Source: Mangrovibrevibacter kandeliae
Lineage (GTDB): Bacteria; Pseudomonadota; Alphaproteobacteria; Rhizobiales; Rhizobiaceae
Direction of reading: 5' to 3'
Length of the DNA stretch: 64,000 nucleotides
NCBI RefSeq assembly: GCF_024519155.1
Contig: NZ_JANIFJ010000002.1
Coordinates: 620,001 to 684,000 of the forward strand
The translations under genes and the position numbers were made by a program. The notes beneath the pieces are model-generated. The model worked only from the letters and a program-made list of their open reading frames with translations. It did not search any database and was not told the origin of the DNA. Positions 19,425-30,000 of the stretch are shown in pieces (position 1 is the stretch's first letter; each line of letters starts with the position of its first letter).

Positions 19425-19760
19425 TCAGCGCCGGCCGCGCGTCGGGGCGTAGAAGTCGGGCGGCTTGCCGGCGATCCAGCGCAGGAACGGCTGCAGCTGC
19501 GGCACGTCGCTCAGGCGCTCGCCGGACGCCTCCAGCCGCGCCAGCTCGTGATTGGTGAATGTGGCGTGTAGGGTGCGGTGGCAGATCGGATGGACTGGCA
19601 CCGTCGCCCGCCCGCCGCGGCTCTTGGGCAGCGGATGATGCCACTCGACCCGGCGCCCGAGCGGCCGGCCGCAGAGCCAGCAGGCGTTCGGCGTGTCGGC
19701 AGACGCTCGTTCCGCGGCCAGCGCCGCCAGCTCCTTCTCGCGCCACTTCGCTTTCGGCAC
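19425..19760 (-). CDS. HNH endonuclease domain protein
   Basis: A 111-residue protein with an HNH/zinc-ribbon nuclease fold. CWLCG (Cys27, Cys30) and CHRTLH (Cys60, His65) are the probable zinc ligands. WHHPLPKSRGG carries the catalytic His pair (41-42), and VPVHPICH completes the beta-beta-alpha-metal core. Chromosomal stand-alone HNH proteins of this size have been linked to DNA repair or restriction, but nothing here points to one. It lies 21 bases downstream of the MATE exporter gene on the same strand. Confidence 0.85.
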   Translation of the reverse strand: MPKAKWREKELAALAAERASADTPNACWLCGRPLGRRVEWHHPLPKSRGGRATVPVHPICHRTLHATFTNHELARLEASGERLSDVPQLQPFLRWIAGKPPDFYAPTRGRR

Positions 19761-19781
19761 GACCCCGTTTCCGTGTACCTG

Positions 19782-21179
19782 CTACCGGGTCATCAGGCCG
19801 AGCGCCTCGCGACGGTGGAAGCGCCAGTTGAGCACCACGGCAGCGATCGCGAGGCTGATGGCGAGGCCCCACCAGATGCCGCTCGCCCCCCAATGGGCGA
19901 CGAAGCAGAGGAGATAGGCGGCCGGCAGCCCGATCAACCAGTAGCCGGTGACTGCCAGCAGCATCGGGGTGCGGGTGTCCTTCAGTCCGCGCAGCAGTCC
20001 GGCGCCGATCACCTGCAGCGCGTCGACGATCTGGAAGGCGGCGGCGATGCCGAGGAGGGGCACGGCGAAGAGCAGCACCTCGCCGGCATTCGGATTGCCC
20101 GGATCGAGATAGAGGCCGATCAGCCAGGCCGGTAGCGTCCAGAACAGGCTGGCGCACAGGAGCGCGATCACCGCGGCGACGGCGAGAACCACCGTCGCGC
20201 CGCGCGCCAGGCCGATCCGGTCGCCGCGCCCGTAGGCGAGCCCGACGCGGATGGTCGCGGCGTTGGACAGGCCGAGCGGGATCATGAAGGCGGTCGACGC
20301 GAGCTGCAGCGCGATGCCGTGCGCGGCGAGTGCGATGGTGCCGAGCCAGCCCATCATGATCGAGGCGGCGTAGAAGAGCCCGACTTCCGCGACGATGGAC
20401 GCACCGATCGGCCAGCCGAGCCGCAGCACCTCGCCGAGCGCCGGCCAGTCGGGCCGCCAGAAGCGTGCATAGAGCTCGTACTTGCGCAGCGCCGGCCGGG
20501 TCAGCGTGTAGGCGAGGAGCATCAGGAAGATCGCGACATGCGTGCCGAGCGAGGCCGCCGCGGCGCCGACCACGCCGAATGCCGGGGCGCCGAAGCGGCC
20601 GAAGATCAGCGCGTAGTCGAGGACACCGTTGAGGAGGGCGCCGGCGGCCGTCGCCCAGAGCACCACATGGGCGCGCGACAGCACGGCGAGATAGGAGCGC
20701 AGCACCATCAGGAGCAGCGCCGGCAGCATGCCCCATTGCAGCACCCGCATGTAGGCGCCGGCGAGTGCGGCCGTCTCGGGTTCCTGCCGGAGCCAGACGA
20801 GGATCGTCTCGGTGTGCCAGAGCGGGATCTGGACGAGGAGCGCGTAGGCCGACAGGAGCCAGATGCCCATGCGGACCGAGCGGCGCACGCCGCGGGGGTC
20901 GCCGCGTCCCTCGGCGTCGGCTGCGAGCGGCATGACGGCATGGGCGAAGCCCGAGCCGAACATCCAGACGAGGAAGAAGAGCTGCGTCGCGAGCAGACCG
21001 GCGGCGAGCTCGCGTGCGCCGAGCCAGCCCATCATCACCGTGTCGGTGACGTTGATCGCCGTCTGCGCCAGCTGCGCCCCGACCAGCGGCAAGCCGAGGG
21101 CGAGCGTGGCGCGAAGGTGCGAGCCCCAGCTCTCGGCCTTCGCGCGCGCCGGCGCGGCTTCGAGCTCGGTACTGGACAT
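19782..21179 (-). CDS. MATE family multidrug efflux transporter
   Basis: A 465-residue inner-membrane antiporter with about twelve hydrophobic spans in two related halves. The MATE pattern is seen in LGLPLVGAQLAQTAINVTDT at the start, TVMMGWLGARELAA, LGWPIGASIVAEVGLF opening the second half, and LSNAATIRVG. It should export cationic drugs or metabolites in exchange for sodium or protons. The chosen ATG has a GGAGG site six bases upstream; the open frame continues 19 codons further without support. It heads a minus-strand run with the HNH, GNAT/C39 and RimK-type genes. Confidence 0.92.
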   Translation of the reverse strand: MSSTELEAAPARAKAESWGSHLRATLALGLPLVGAQLAQTAINVTDTVMMGWLGARELAAGLLATQLFFLVWMFGSGFAHAVMPLAADAEGRGDPRGVRRSVRMGIWLLSAYALLVQIPLWHTETILVWLRQEPETAALAGAYMRVLQWGMLPALLLMVLRSYLAVLSRAHVVLWATAAGALLNGVLDYALIFGRFGAPAFGVVGAAAASLGTHVAIFLMLLAYTLTRPALRKYELYARFWRPDWPALGEVLRLGWPIGASIVAEVGLFYAASIMMGWLGTIALAAHGIALQLASTAFMIPLGLSNAATIRVGLAYGRGDRIGLARGATVVLAVAAVIALLCASLFWTLPAWLIGLYLDPGNPNAGEVLLFAVPLLGIAAAFQIVDALQVIGAGLLRGLKDTRTPMLLAVTGYWLIGLPAAYLLCFVAHWGASGIWWGLAISLAIAAVVLNWRFHRREALGLMTR

Positions 21180-21338
21180 CGTCGCCTCCGCTGGACACGC
21201 GGCGCCGCCGCCCGAGCGCTTTAGGAAGCCCGGCAAGGCTTGTCCAGCGGCGAGTGCCGGCGAGCGCTCAAGGCGAGCGGCTCCACGTTCCGAACGGTAA
21301 GATCATGGCAACAAATGTACAGTAGAGCTTAACAGTCG

Positions 21339-21352
21339 AGGCAAAATTGCCT
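21339..21352. promoter_or_regulatory. Short palindrome upstream of the GGDEF-EAL gene
   Basis: A 14-base sequence with perfect six-base arms AGGCAA and TTGCCT around AA, 33 bases before the start codon of the c-di-GMP gene. It could be an operator or a small mRNA hairpin. Short palindromes of this length can arise by chance. Confidence 0.3.
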
Positions 21353-21384
21353 TGATCACGTCGAGGAGCACCGCCGGAGCGACG

Positions 21385-23817
21385 ATGTCCCTGCGCAGCA
21401 AGCTGATCGCATGCGGGCTGGTGTTCGCGCTGATCGCGATCGCCTTCGGCATCTCGCTGCACCGTGCCCAGCTCGAATCGCAGGCACGGGCCGACCGCAC
21501 CTACCGCGACGCCCTCGACCTCCTCGTGCATCTGCAGACCGCCAAGATCGACACGGCGGTGATCCACAGCCGCTATGCCGAACTCGTCACGCTCGCACCC
21601 AGCAACGATCCCGTCGCTCCGGTCGACGCGTCGACGGTCGTCGAGGGGCTCGACGCGATCGTCGAGCATCTGCGCGCGATGCGCGACCAGCCGCTGCTGG
21701 CCGCCTCCGCCGAGGAGATCGAGCGGTTGTATTATCCGCTGACGCGGCTGCGCGCCGGGATGGGGCGGATCAGCCAGCGCATGCTCCTGCGTGAGCTCGA
21801 GCGCATCTCCGACAGCCTCGACAGCATCGCCGGCGATGTCCGCCGCGAGTTCGCGGGACTGGACGAACGCCATCGCAGGGACATCGAGACCGCTGCCCGC
21901 CGGGGTTGGCTTCTGCTCGGCGCGGCGATGCTGATCGCCTTTGTCGGGGTCTTCTTCCTCCTGCGCGACATCGTTCGGGCGCTCGGCGCAGCCGTCGAGT
22001 CGATCCGCGACATGACGCGCGGACGGATGGAGCCGACGACCACCGAGGCCGGCTCCAGCGAGATCCGCGAGCTCTTCGCCGCGCTGCGCGAGATGCAGTT
22101 GCACTGGCAGAAGACGGTCAAGACGATGCGCTCGGACACGCAGAGGCTCGACCGGCGCCTGAGCCTGCAGCAGAGCCGGTTCGAGGCCGCGCTCAACAAC
22201 ATGACGCAGGCGCTCTGCATGCTGGACGGCCAGTTCAACCTCGTCATCTACAATCACGCCTTCGCTCGCCTGTTCGGCGACGTGCCGCTCGGGACCCCGG
22301 CCGGCGACCTCCTTCTGGACCAGCGCTTCCGTCAGGTTCTGCGGCCGGACGAGACGGCCGAGTTCGAGTATCAGCGGCCCGATGGCGGGATCCTCAGCGT
22401 GCGCCGGCGCGGCCTGCGCGAGCGGGGCCTGCTGATCACGCTCGAAGACGTGACCGAGCTGCACAAGGTCGCCGAGCGGGCCGATCGCCTGGCGAGCCAT
22501 GACGCGCTTACCGACGTCGCCAACCGGCGCGCCTTCCGGCGCCGGCTCGAGCAGGTGCTGGCCGAGCCGGAGACGGCCTTCGCCGTCTTCGCGCTCGACA
22601 TCAAGGCCTTCCGCCAGATCAACGACGCCTACGGCCTGCCGGTCGGCGACGCACTGCTGCAGCGGGTGGCCGACATCCTCGAGCACTGCGTCGGCGCGGG
22701 GGACATGGTGGCCCGCTTCGGTGGCGACGAGTTCGCCGTGCTGCAGGCGAGCGGACCGCAGCCGGAGGCGGCGAACGAGCTGGCGGGCGCGATCGTCGCG
22801 GCCTTCGCCGAGCCGCTCGTGGCCGCCGGCCGAGAGGTGCAGGTGGACGTCGCGATCGGCATCGCGGCCTTCGGCGGCCGGTTCGAGACAACTTCGGCCG
22901 ATCCGGACGAACTGCTGCAGGACTGCGAACTCGCCCTGTCGCGCGCCAAGGCGAGCCCGCGCAGCGCCTTCTGCTTCTTCTCGCCCTACATGCGCGAGGA
23001 GGTCAGCCGCCGCCGGGCGCTGGAGACCGATCTCGCCTCGGCGCTCGAGCGCGGCGAGCTGGAGCTCCACTACCAGCCCCTCGTCGACACGGCCCGGCGG
23101 GCGGTCTGCGGCTTCGAGGCGCTGCTGCGCTGGCGCCACCCCGAGCGCGGGCTGATCGCGCCGGGCGTCTTCGTGCCGCTCGCCGAAGAGCTGGGGCTGA
23201 TCCAGGCGATCGGCACTTGGGCGCTCGAGAGCGCCTGCCGTCAGGCGGCCGACTGGCCGGCCCACATGTCGATCGCCGTCAACGTGTCGCCGCTGCAGGT
23301 GCGCAGCCGCAACCTGCCCGCCCGGGTCGAGGCGGCGCTGGCAGCCTCCGGGCTGCGGCCGGACCGCCTGCAGATCGAGGTGACCGAATCGCTGCTCCTC
23401 GACGACACCGAGAACGTACGCCGCACCCTCGGCGCGCTGCGGACGCTGGGCGTTGTCGTGGCGATGGACGATTTTGGCACCGGCTATTCCTCGCTCGCCT
23501 ATCTCAGCCGCTTCTCCTTCAGCAAGATCAAGATCGACCAGTCCTTCGTCCGACGCCTGGAGGTCGCCGAGAACCTCGCCGTGGTGCGGGCCGTGATCGG
23601 CCTCGGCAAGGCCCTCGGCATTCCGGTGATCGCCGAGGGCGTCGAGACGGAGGCCCAGATGCGGCTGCTCATCGCCGAGGGCTGCAGCGAGATGCAGGGC
23701 TACCTCTTCTCCAAGCCCCGGCCGGCGGGCGACCTGCCGAAGATGCTCGCCGAGATCGACGCGGCCTGGGCGAAGCGGATGCCGCCGCCGGCGACCGAGC
23801 GTGAGGCCCGCAGCTGA
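21385..23817 (+). CDS. Membrane-anchored PAS-GGDEF-EAL cyclic-di-GMP protein
   Basis: An 810-residue protein with a transmembrane segment near residues 6-24, a helical periplasmic region to about 175, and a second span at about 177-197. A coiled linker, a PAS domain (about 262-370), a GGDEF domain and an EAL domain follow. The GGDEF motif is intact (residues 446-450), but the upstream inhibitory RxxD site reads GAGD, so product feedback is probably absent. The EAL domain is complete (FEALLRW at 577, DDFGTGYSS, AEGVETEAQ), so phosphodiesterase activity is likely. Both directions of c-di-GMP turnover are possible. It is monocistronic. The start was chosen at MSLRSK, where the signal-anchor begins. 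Confidence 0.92.
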   Translation: MSLRSKLIACGLVFALIAIAFGISLHRAQLESQARADRTYRDALDLLVHLQTAKIDTAVIHSRYAELVTLAPSNDPVAPVDASTVVEGLDAIVEHLRAMRDQPLLAASAEEIERLYYPLTRLRAGMGRISQRMLLRELERISDSLDSIAGDVRREFAGLDERHRRDIETAARRGWLLLGAAMLIAFVGVFFLLRDIVRALGAAVESIRDMTRGRMEPTTTEAGSSEIRELFAALREMQLHWQKTVKTMRSDTQRLDRRLSLQQSRFEAALNNMTQALCMLDGQFNLVIYNHAFARLFGDVPLGTPAGDLLLDQRFRQVLRPDETAEFEYQRPDGGILSVRRRGLRERGLLITLEDVTELHKVAERADRLASHDALTDVANRRAFRRRLEQVLAEPETAFAVFALDIKAFRQINDAYGLPVGDALLQRVADILEHCVGAGDMVARFGGDEFAVLQASGPQPEAANELAGAIVAAFAEPLVAAGREVQVDVAIGIAAFGGRFETTSADPDELLQDCELALSRAKASPRSAFCFFSPYMREEVSRRRALETDLASALERGELELHYQPLVDTARRAVCGFEALLRWRHPERGLIAPGVFVPLAEELGLIQAIGTWALESACRQAADWPAHMSIAVNVSPLQVRSRNLPARVEAALAASGLRPDRLQIEVTESLLLDDTENVRRTLGALRTLGVVVAMDDFGTGYSSLAYLSRFSFSKIKIDQSFVRRLEVAENLAVVRAVIGLGKALGIPVIAEGVETEAQMRLLIAEGCSEMQGYLFSKPRPAGDLPKMLAEIDAAWAKRMPPPATEREARS

Positions 23818-23880
23818 GTCGTCGGACACGGCGCCCGGGCGCGGTCGAACGATGATCGGAGGCTGCGATCGATCTCGGTC

Positions 23881-23909
23881 TTGATGCGCGGGGCCCGAGC
23901 CTGTATAGG
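23881..23909 (+). promoter_or_regulatory. Sigma-70-type promoter of the rimP-nusA-infB operon
   Basis: TTGATG (23881-23886), a 17-base spacer and TATAGG (23904-23909). It lies 163 bases before rimP, with a hairpin in the leader between them. Confidence 0.6.
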
Positions 23910-23938
23910 AGCTTCAAATTCTCTGCGATGCGATCGTG

Positions 23939-23969
23939 AGAGTGGGTCCTGCCGGTCCCGCTCTTTTTT
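23939..23969 (+). terminator. Leader hairpin with T-run ahead of rimP (possible attenuator)
   Basis: The stem AGAGTGGG/CCCGCTCT forms eight pairs with one T-G wobble around a ten-base loop and is followed directly by six T residues. It has the form of an intrinsic terminator but lies between the promoter and the first gene of the operon. That suggests premature termination that must be overcome, perhaps controlled by NusA, the operon's second product. Confidence 0.65.
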
Positions 23970-24071
23970 GTTATCGGGGTCCGGTGTAGGCGCTCGGCGC
24001 GCCGCGGGGATGGTCGCAGAAGCCAGGCCGGCGCCTTCGGCGCCCGGTCGCAGACGACGTATCGGAGCCCC

Positions 24072-24665
24072 GTGACGGACGACGCGCGCATCATCATCGA
24101 AGACGGCCTCGAGGCCCGCATCGCGGCCATCGTGGAGCCGGTCCTGGAGCAGCTCGGCTACCGGCTGGTGCGGGTGCGCATCTCCGGACTGAACGGCATG
24201 ACCCTGCAGATCATGGCCGAGCGGCCGGACGGGACGATGTCGATCGAAGACTGCGAGGCGGCGAGCCGCGCCATCTCGCCGGTCCTTGACGTCGAGGATC
24301 CGATCGAGCGCGAGTACAATCTAGAAATGTCCTCGCCGGGGATCGACCGGCCGCTGGTGCGCCGCTCGGACTTCAAGACCTGGGCCGGCCATCTCCTGAA
24401 GCTGGAGACCAGCCGCATCGTCGACGGGCGCAAGCGCTATCGCGGCACCGTGGTCGACGTGGGCGAGGACGGCATCACGCTCGACCGCGACCAGCCGGCA
24501 CCGAACGAGGCGGCACGCGTCGACATCGCCTTCGACGCCATCGCCGATGCCCGCCTGATCCTGACCGACGCACTCGTCGAGGCCTCGCTGAAGGCCGACA
24601 AGGCGGCGCGCCGGGGGGACTACAGCGGCGACAACGACAACACCGCCGACGAGGCGGACGATTGA
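24072..24665 (+). CDS. rimP: Ribosome maturation factor RimP
   Basis: A 197-residue protein needed for late 30S subunit assembly. The N-terminal domain carries [18 protein letters not shown] and the conserved [20 protein letters not shown]. The central ... [15 protein letters not shown] motif marks the family. A C-terminal SH3-like beta-barrel ([15 protein letters not shown]) and an acidic Asp/Asn tail follow. The GTG start follows a leader with a terminator-like hairpin. It is first in the rimP-nusA-ylxR-infB operon, with 123 bases to nusA. Confidence 0.95.
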   Translation: MTDDARIIIEDGLEARIAAIVEPVLEQLGYRLVRVRISGLNGMTLQIMAERPDGTMSIEDCEAASRAISPVLDVEDPIEREYNLEMSSPGIDRPLVRRSDFKTWAGHLLKLETSRIVDGRKRYRGTVVDVGEDGITLDRDQPAPNEAARVDIAFDAIADARLILTDALVEASLKADKAARRGDYSGDNDNTADEADD

Positions 24666-24788
24666 GGACACGGGATCCGGCGCAAGGGTGCGCCGGTTTC
24701 CGCCGAGGCCGGTCCGGCGCAGCGCCGGGCCGACCCATCGGGCCGCAGGGCGCCACGCGGCGCAGCGGCCTCTGACCAGGAGACCAAC

Positions 24789-26390
24789 ATGGCAGTCAGT
24801 GCGAACAGGCTCGAGCTTCTGCAGATCGCGGATGCCGTCGCGCGCGAAAAATCGATCGATCGCGAGATCGTCATCGGCGCGATGGCCGACGCCATCCAGA
24901 AGGCCGCGCGCTCCCGCTACGGGCAGGACACCAACATCCGCGTCGACATCAACACCAAGACCGGCGAGATGAAGCTGCAGCGCCTGCTCGAGGTCGTCGA
25001 GGACGTCGAGGACCCGGCGACGCAGATCTATCTCGAGCTCGCCCGCGACAAGAATCCCGACGCCGAGATCGGCGACTTCATCGCCGAGCAGCTGCCGCCG
25101 ATGGACTTCGGCCGCATCGCCGCCCAGTCCGCCAAGCAGGTGATCGTACAGAAGGTGCGCGACGCCGAGCGCGACCGGCAGTTCGAGGAGTTCAAGGACC
25201 GCGTCGGCGAGATCGTCAACGGCACCGTCAAGCGTGTCGAATACGGCAACGTCATCGTCGACCTCGGCCGCGGCGAGGGCATCATCCGCCGCGACGAGCA
25301 GATCCCGCGCGAGCTGTTCCGCTATGGCGACCGCGTGCGCGCCTATGTCTACGACGTGCGCCGCGAGCAGCGGGGCCCGCAGATCTTCCTGTCGCGCACC
25401 CACCCGCAGTTCATGGCCAAGCTCTTCACCATGGAAGTGCCGGAGATCTACGACGGCATCATCGAGATCAAGTCGGTCGCCCGCGATCCGGGCTCGCGCG
25501 CCAAGATCGCCGTGATCTCGCGCGACTCCTCGGTCGATCCGGTCGGCGCCTGCGTCGGCATGCGCGGCTCGCGCGTGCAGGCGGTCGTCGGCGAGCTGCA
25601 GGGCGAGAAGATCGACATCATTCCGTGGTCGCCGGACGCCGCCTCCTTCCTCGTCAACGCCTTGCAGCCGGCGGAAGTCGCCAAGGTGGTGCTCGACGAG
25701 GACGCCGAGCGCATTGAAGTCGTGGTGCCGGATGACCAATTGTCTCTGGCGATCGGCCGCCGCGGCCAGAACGTGCGTCTGGCTTCGCAGCTCACCGGCT
25801 GGGACATCGACATCCTCACCGAGCAGGAAGAGTCGGAGCGTCGCCAGAAGGAGTTCGTCGAGCGGTCGAACCTCTTCATGGAGGCGCTCAACGTCGACGA
25901 GATGGTCGGCCAGGTGCTGGCCTCCGAGGGCTTCTCGACCGTCGAGGAGCTCGCCTATGTCGACCGCGACGAGATTGCCGCGATCGAGGGCTTCGACGAC
26001 GACACGGCGGAAGAGATCCAGGCGCGCGCCAACTCCTACCTGGAGGCCCGCGAGGCCGAGTTCGACGCCAAGCGCAAGGAACTGGGCGTCGCGGACGAGC
26101 TGCGCGACATTTCCGGGCTGACGACCGAGATGCTGGTCGCGCTCGGCGAGGACGGCGTGAAGAGCCTGGACGACTTCGCGGGCTGCGCCGCCGACGATCT
26201 CGTCGGCTGGAGCGAGCGCAAGGACGGTGAGACCAAGCGCTTCACCGGCGCCCTGTCGGCCTTCGACGTGAGCCGGGCCGACGCCGAGGCGATGATCATG
26301 GAAGCCCGCCGCAAGGTCGGCTGGATCGAGGACGAGCCGGAGGCCGAGGACGAGGCCTTCGCCGACGAGGAAGAGGCGCTGCAGGACTAG
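24789..26390 (+). CDS. nusA: Transcription termination/antitermination factor NusA
   Basis: A 533-residue RNA polymerase-binding factor that controls pausing, termination and antitermination. The N-terminal polymerase-binding domain is followed by an S1 domain ([20 protein letters not shown] near residue 140). Two KH domains follow ([15 protein letters not shown] and [20 protein letters not shown]), then two C-terminal acidic HhH-type repeats ([13 protein letters not shown] and [15 protein letters not shown]). The end is strongly acidic. It is second in its operon. An intrinsic-terminator-like structure lies in the operon leader, where NusA could feed back. Confidence 0.96.
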   Translation: MAVSANRLELLQIADAVAREKSIDREIVIGAMADAIQKAARSRYGQDTNIRVDINTKTGEMKLQRLLEVVEDVEDPATQIYLELARDKNPDAEIGDFIAEQLPPMDFGRIAAQSAKQVIVQKVRDAERDRQFEEFKDRVGEIVNGTVKRVEYGNVIVDLGRGEGIIRRDEQIPRELFRYGDRVRAYVYDVRREQRGPQIFLSRTHPQFMAKLFTMEVPEIYDGIIEIKSVARDPGSRAKIAVISRDSSVDPVGACVGMRGSRVQAVVGELQGEKIDIIPWSPDAASFLVNALQPAEVAKVVLDEDAERIEVVVPDDQLSLAIGRRGQNVRLASQLTGWDIDILTEQEESERRQKEFVERSNLFMEALNVDEMVGQVLASEGFSTVEELAYVDRDEIAAIEGFDDDTAEEIQARANSYLEAREAEFDAKRKELGVADELRDISGLTTEMLVALGEDGVKSLDDFAGCAADDLVGWSERKDGETKRFTGALSAFDVSRADAEAMIMEARRKVGWIEDEPEAEDEAFADEEEALQD

Positions 26391-26419
26391 GCGGCGACGG
26401 CAGGGGAGACGGGCGCGCG

Positions 26420-27091
26420 ATGGAGGCCGGCGAGGCAATCGGCGAGGCGGAGCTGGAGGCGGCGGTGAACGGGCGCATGTGCATCGTGTCGCGCAAGAGC
26501 CTGCCGGCGGACGCGCTGATCCGCTTCGTGCTCGGGCCGGATGGCGCGGTGGTGGCCGATCTGCGCCGCCGCCTGCCCGGTCGGGGCGCCCATGTGGAGG
26601 CCCGGCGCGAGACGGTCGAACTCGCCGTCAGGCGCAACCTCTTCGCCCGGGCGCTGAAGGCGTCGGTGAAGGCGCCGACCGAGCTCGGCGCCGAGGTCGA
26701 CGGGCTGCTCGCCCGGCATGCGCTGGGGGCCCTCGGCCTTGCGCGCAAGGCGGGTGAACTGGTGACCGGCTCGGCCAAGGTCGAGGCGGCATTGCGCTCG
26801 GGGCGGGCGCTGGCGCTGGTGCAGGCGAAGGAGGCCTCGCCGGATGGTCTGCGCAAGGTCGCGGCCCTCTGTCGGGGCGGCGAAATCGAGGTTCTGCGTC
26901 CGTTTACCTCCGGGGAAATGGACTTGGCCCTCGGCGGGGTGAATGTGGTACATGCTGCCGTTCTTGCCGGTCACGCCGGCGCGGCGGCCCTCAAGCGCCT
27001 CGAGGCGCTGACGACGTATCGGGGCGCCAGTCCCGGCGACGAGTTTGATGGGCGCGGGCCTTTACCCGTGCAGGAAGCGGAAGCGGAATGA
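26420..27091 (+). CDS. YlxR-L7Ae fusion RNA-binding protein
   Basis: A 223-residue protein combining a YlxR domain (residues about 18-95, with [18 protein letters not shown] and [13 protein letters not shown]) and an L7Ae/ribosomal-type RNA-binding domain (about 105-200, [19 protein letters not shown]). This fused form between nusA and infB is standard in alphaproteobacteria. The family's precise role is unsettled; association with ribosomes or RNase P has been suggested for relatives. The stop overlaps the infB start by four bases (ATGA), so translation is coupled. Confidence 0.92.
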   Translation: MEAGEAIGEAELEAAVNGRMCIVSRKSLPADALIRFVLGPDGAVVADLRRRLPGRGAHVEARRETVELAVRRNLFARALKASVKAPTELGAEVDGLLARHALGALGLARKAGELVTGSAKVEAALRSGRALALVQAKEASPDGLRKVAALCRGGEIEVLRPFTSGEMDLALGGVNVVHAAVLAGHAGAAALKRLEALTTYRGASPGDEFDGRGPLPVQEAEAE

Positions 27092-30000
27092 GCGATACGA
27101 AATCCGGCGACGAGAAGACGCTGAGCGTCAACACCAAGAAGACGCTGACCCTCAAGCGGGGCGGCGTCGAGCAGAGCACCGTGCGGCAGAACTTCTCGCA
27201 TGGGCGCTCCAAGAGTGTCGTCGTCGAAACCAAGAAGCGGCGCATCGCGCGCCCGGAGGACGTCAAGGAGCCGACGCCGGCGCCGACGGTCGCGGCTGGG
27301 CTGAAGCCGCGTCCAGCCGCGCCGACCCCGGCCGCAGGCGCTTCGGCGCCGCAGCCCGCACCGGCCGCAGCCCGTCCCGCCACCCCGGCCCCGGCAGCGC
27401 CTGCACCTGCGCCCGCTGCTGAGATGGCGCCGGCGCCCGCCGCGCCGGTGACGCCGCCGGCGGCTGCCGCGCCGCAGGTCGAGGCAAAGGCGCCCGAGAC
27501 CGCAGCGCCTGCCGCACCGGCTTCCACCCCGACTCCGGCTCCCGCCGCTGAGGCCCCCGCGCCGACGCCGGCTCCCGCACCCGTGGAGGCGAAGGCGCCC
27601 GAGCCGGTCGCCGCGGCGCCGGCAGCGCCGGTTTCCAGCGAGGCTGCGCCGTCCGCACCGGCCGCGCCCCGCCAGGAGCCGCCGCGCGCCGCGACGCCGA
27701 CCGTGGCGGCTCGCCCAGCCGCGACGTCCACCGCCGCTCCCGCCGCGCGGTCGCCGGCCCCCGCCGCTCCGCGCCCTGGCAGTGCCACGGGCACCGGCCG
27801 CGCCGAGACCGCGGGTCGCGGCGCCCCGTCGCAGGCGGGCCGTCCGGGCGGTGCGCCGCAGGGTCGGCCCGGCGGCCGTGACGATCGGCGTCCCGCGTCG
27901 CAGCCCGGCGGCCGCCAGCCGCGCGGCGCGGTGCTGAGCGACCTGTCGTCGCGTGAGATGGATGCCCGTCGCCGCGCGCTCGAGCTCGCCAAGCAGCGCG
28001 AGGCCGAGGATCGCCGCCTGTTCCTCGAGGCCGAGGCCCGGCGCATCTCCGAGGAGGAGCGCCGCCTGCGCGAACGCGAGGAGAGCGAGCGTCGTCAGGC
28101 CGAGGAGGTCGCGCGGGTCGCGGCGGAGGCCGAGGCCAAGCGCCGCGCCGAGCAGGACGCCGCGCGCCGGTCGCCGACCGCTGCCCCCACTGCAGAGAGC
28201 GCACTGGCCGCCGCCGGCCGCATCGTCGGCCGCCCCGGCGAGGGCGAGGAGGACGAGTCCCGTCCGCGCACCGGCGCGACGGCGCGCCGCGGTGCCCCGC
28301 GCACGGCCGAGGCCGCCCGTCCGGCGCGCACGCCGCGCAGCGGCGACGACGACCGTCGCCGTGGCAAGCTGACGCTCGACAAGGCTCTGTCGGGCGACGA
28401 GGGTGCCCGCGGGCGCTCGCTGTCGTCGATGCGTCGCCGCCAGGAGAAGTTCAAGCGCTCGCAGCAGAGCCAGCAGCGAGAGAAGATTGCACGCGAAGTG
28501 ATCCTACCCGAGACCATCACCATCCAGGAGCTCGCCAACCGCATGTCGGAGCGAGCCGTCGACGTCATCAAGTTCCTGATGCAGCAGGGACAGATGATGA
28601 AGCCGGGCGACGTCGTCGATGCCGATCTCGCCGAACTGATCGCGGCCGAATTCGGCCACACCGTCAAGCGCGTCGCCGCCTCGGACGTCGAGGAGGGCAT
28701 CTTCGGCGTCGCCGACAATCCGGAGCACCTGCAGTCGCGCCCGCCGGTCGTCACCATCATGGGCCATGTCGACCACGGCAAGACCTCGCTGCTCGACGCG
28801 ATCCGCCACGCCAACGTCGTGTCCGGCGAGGCCGGCGGCATCACCCAGCACATCGGCGCCTACCAGGTCGAGCAGGACGGTCGAAAGATCACCTTCATCG
28901 ACACCCCGGGCCACGCCGCCTTCACCGCGATGCGGGCCCGCGGCGCCCAGGCGACCGACATCGCGGTGCTGGTCGTCGCGGCCGACGACAGCGTGATGCC
29001 GCAGACGATCGAGTCGATCAGCCATGCCAAGGCGGCCGGCGTGCCGATCATCGTGGCGATCAACAAGATCGACAAGCACGAGGCCAAGCCCGACCGGGTG
29101 CGCCAGCAGCTGCTCCAGCACGACGTCTTCGTTGAATCGATGGGCGGTGAGGTGCTCGACGTCGAGGTGTCGGCCACCAAGGGCACCGGTCTCGACAAGC
29201 TGCTCGAGGCCATCATCCTGCAGTCCGAGATCCTCGAGCTGAAGGCCGATCCGGAGCGCACCGCCGAGGGCGTCGTCATCGAGGCGCAGCTCGACCGCGG
29301 CCGCGGTCCCGTCGCGACCGTTCTCGTCCAGTCCGGCACGCTGCGAACCGGCGACATCATCATCGCCGGCGACCAGTGGGGCAAGGTGCGCGCCCTGGTG
29401 AACGACCGCAGCGAGCAGCTCAAGGAGGCCACGCCGGCGACGCCGGTCGAGGTGCTCGGCATGGCCGGTACGCCCCAGGCGGGCGACCGCTTCGCCGTTG
29501 TCGAAAGCGAGGCGCGGGCGCGCGAGATCGCCGAGTATCGCCAGCGGCTCGCCCGCGAGAAGGCGATCGCCAAGTCGGCCGGCCAGCGCGGCTCGCTCGA
29601 GCAGATGATGAGCCAGCTTCAGAACACCGGTCTCAAGCTGTTCCCGCTGGTCGTCAAGGGCGACGTGCAGGGCTCGGTCGAGGCGATCCAGAGCGCGCTC
29701 GAATCGCTCGGCAACGAGGAGGTGCAGGCGCGCGTGGTTCATTCGGGCGCCGGTGCCATCACCGAGTCCGACATCTCGCTGGCCTCGGCCTCCGAGGCGG
29801 CGATCATCGGCTTTAACGTGCGCGCCAACAAGCAGGCGCGCGACCAGGCCGAGCGCGAGGGTATCGAGATCCGCTACTACAACATCATCTACGACCTCGT
29901 GGATGACGTGAAGCAGGCGCTCTCCGGCATGCTCTCGCCCGAGCGGCGCGAGACCTTCCTCGGCAATGCCGAGATCCTGGAGGTGTTCAACATCTCCAAG

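Noticed and set aside
27270-27960. Dense Ala/Pro repeats inside infB as a tandem DNA repeat or insertion
   Set aside because: This is the usual disordered linker of IF-2; units are irregular and the reading frame is continuous.
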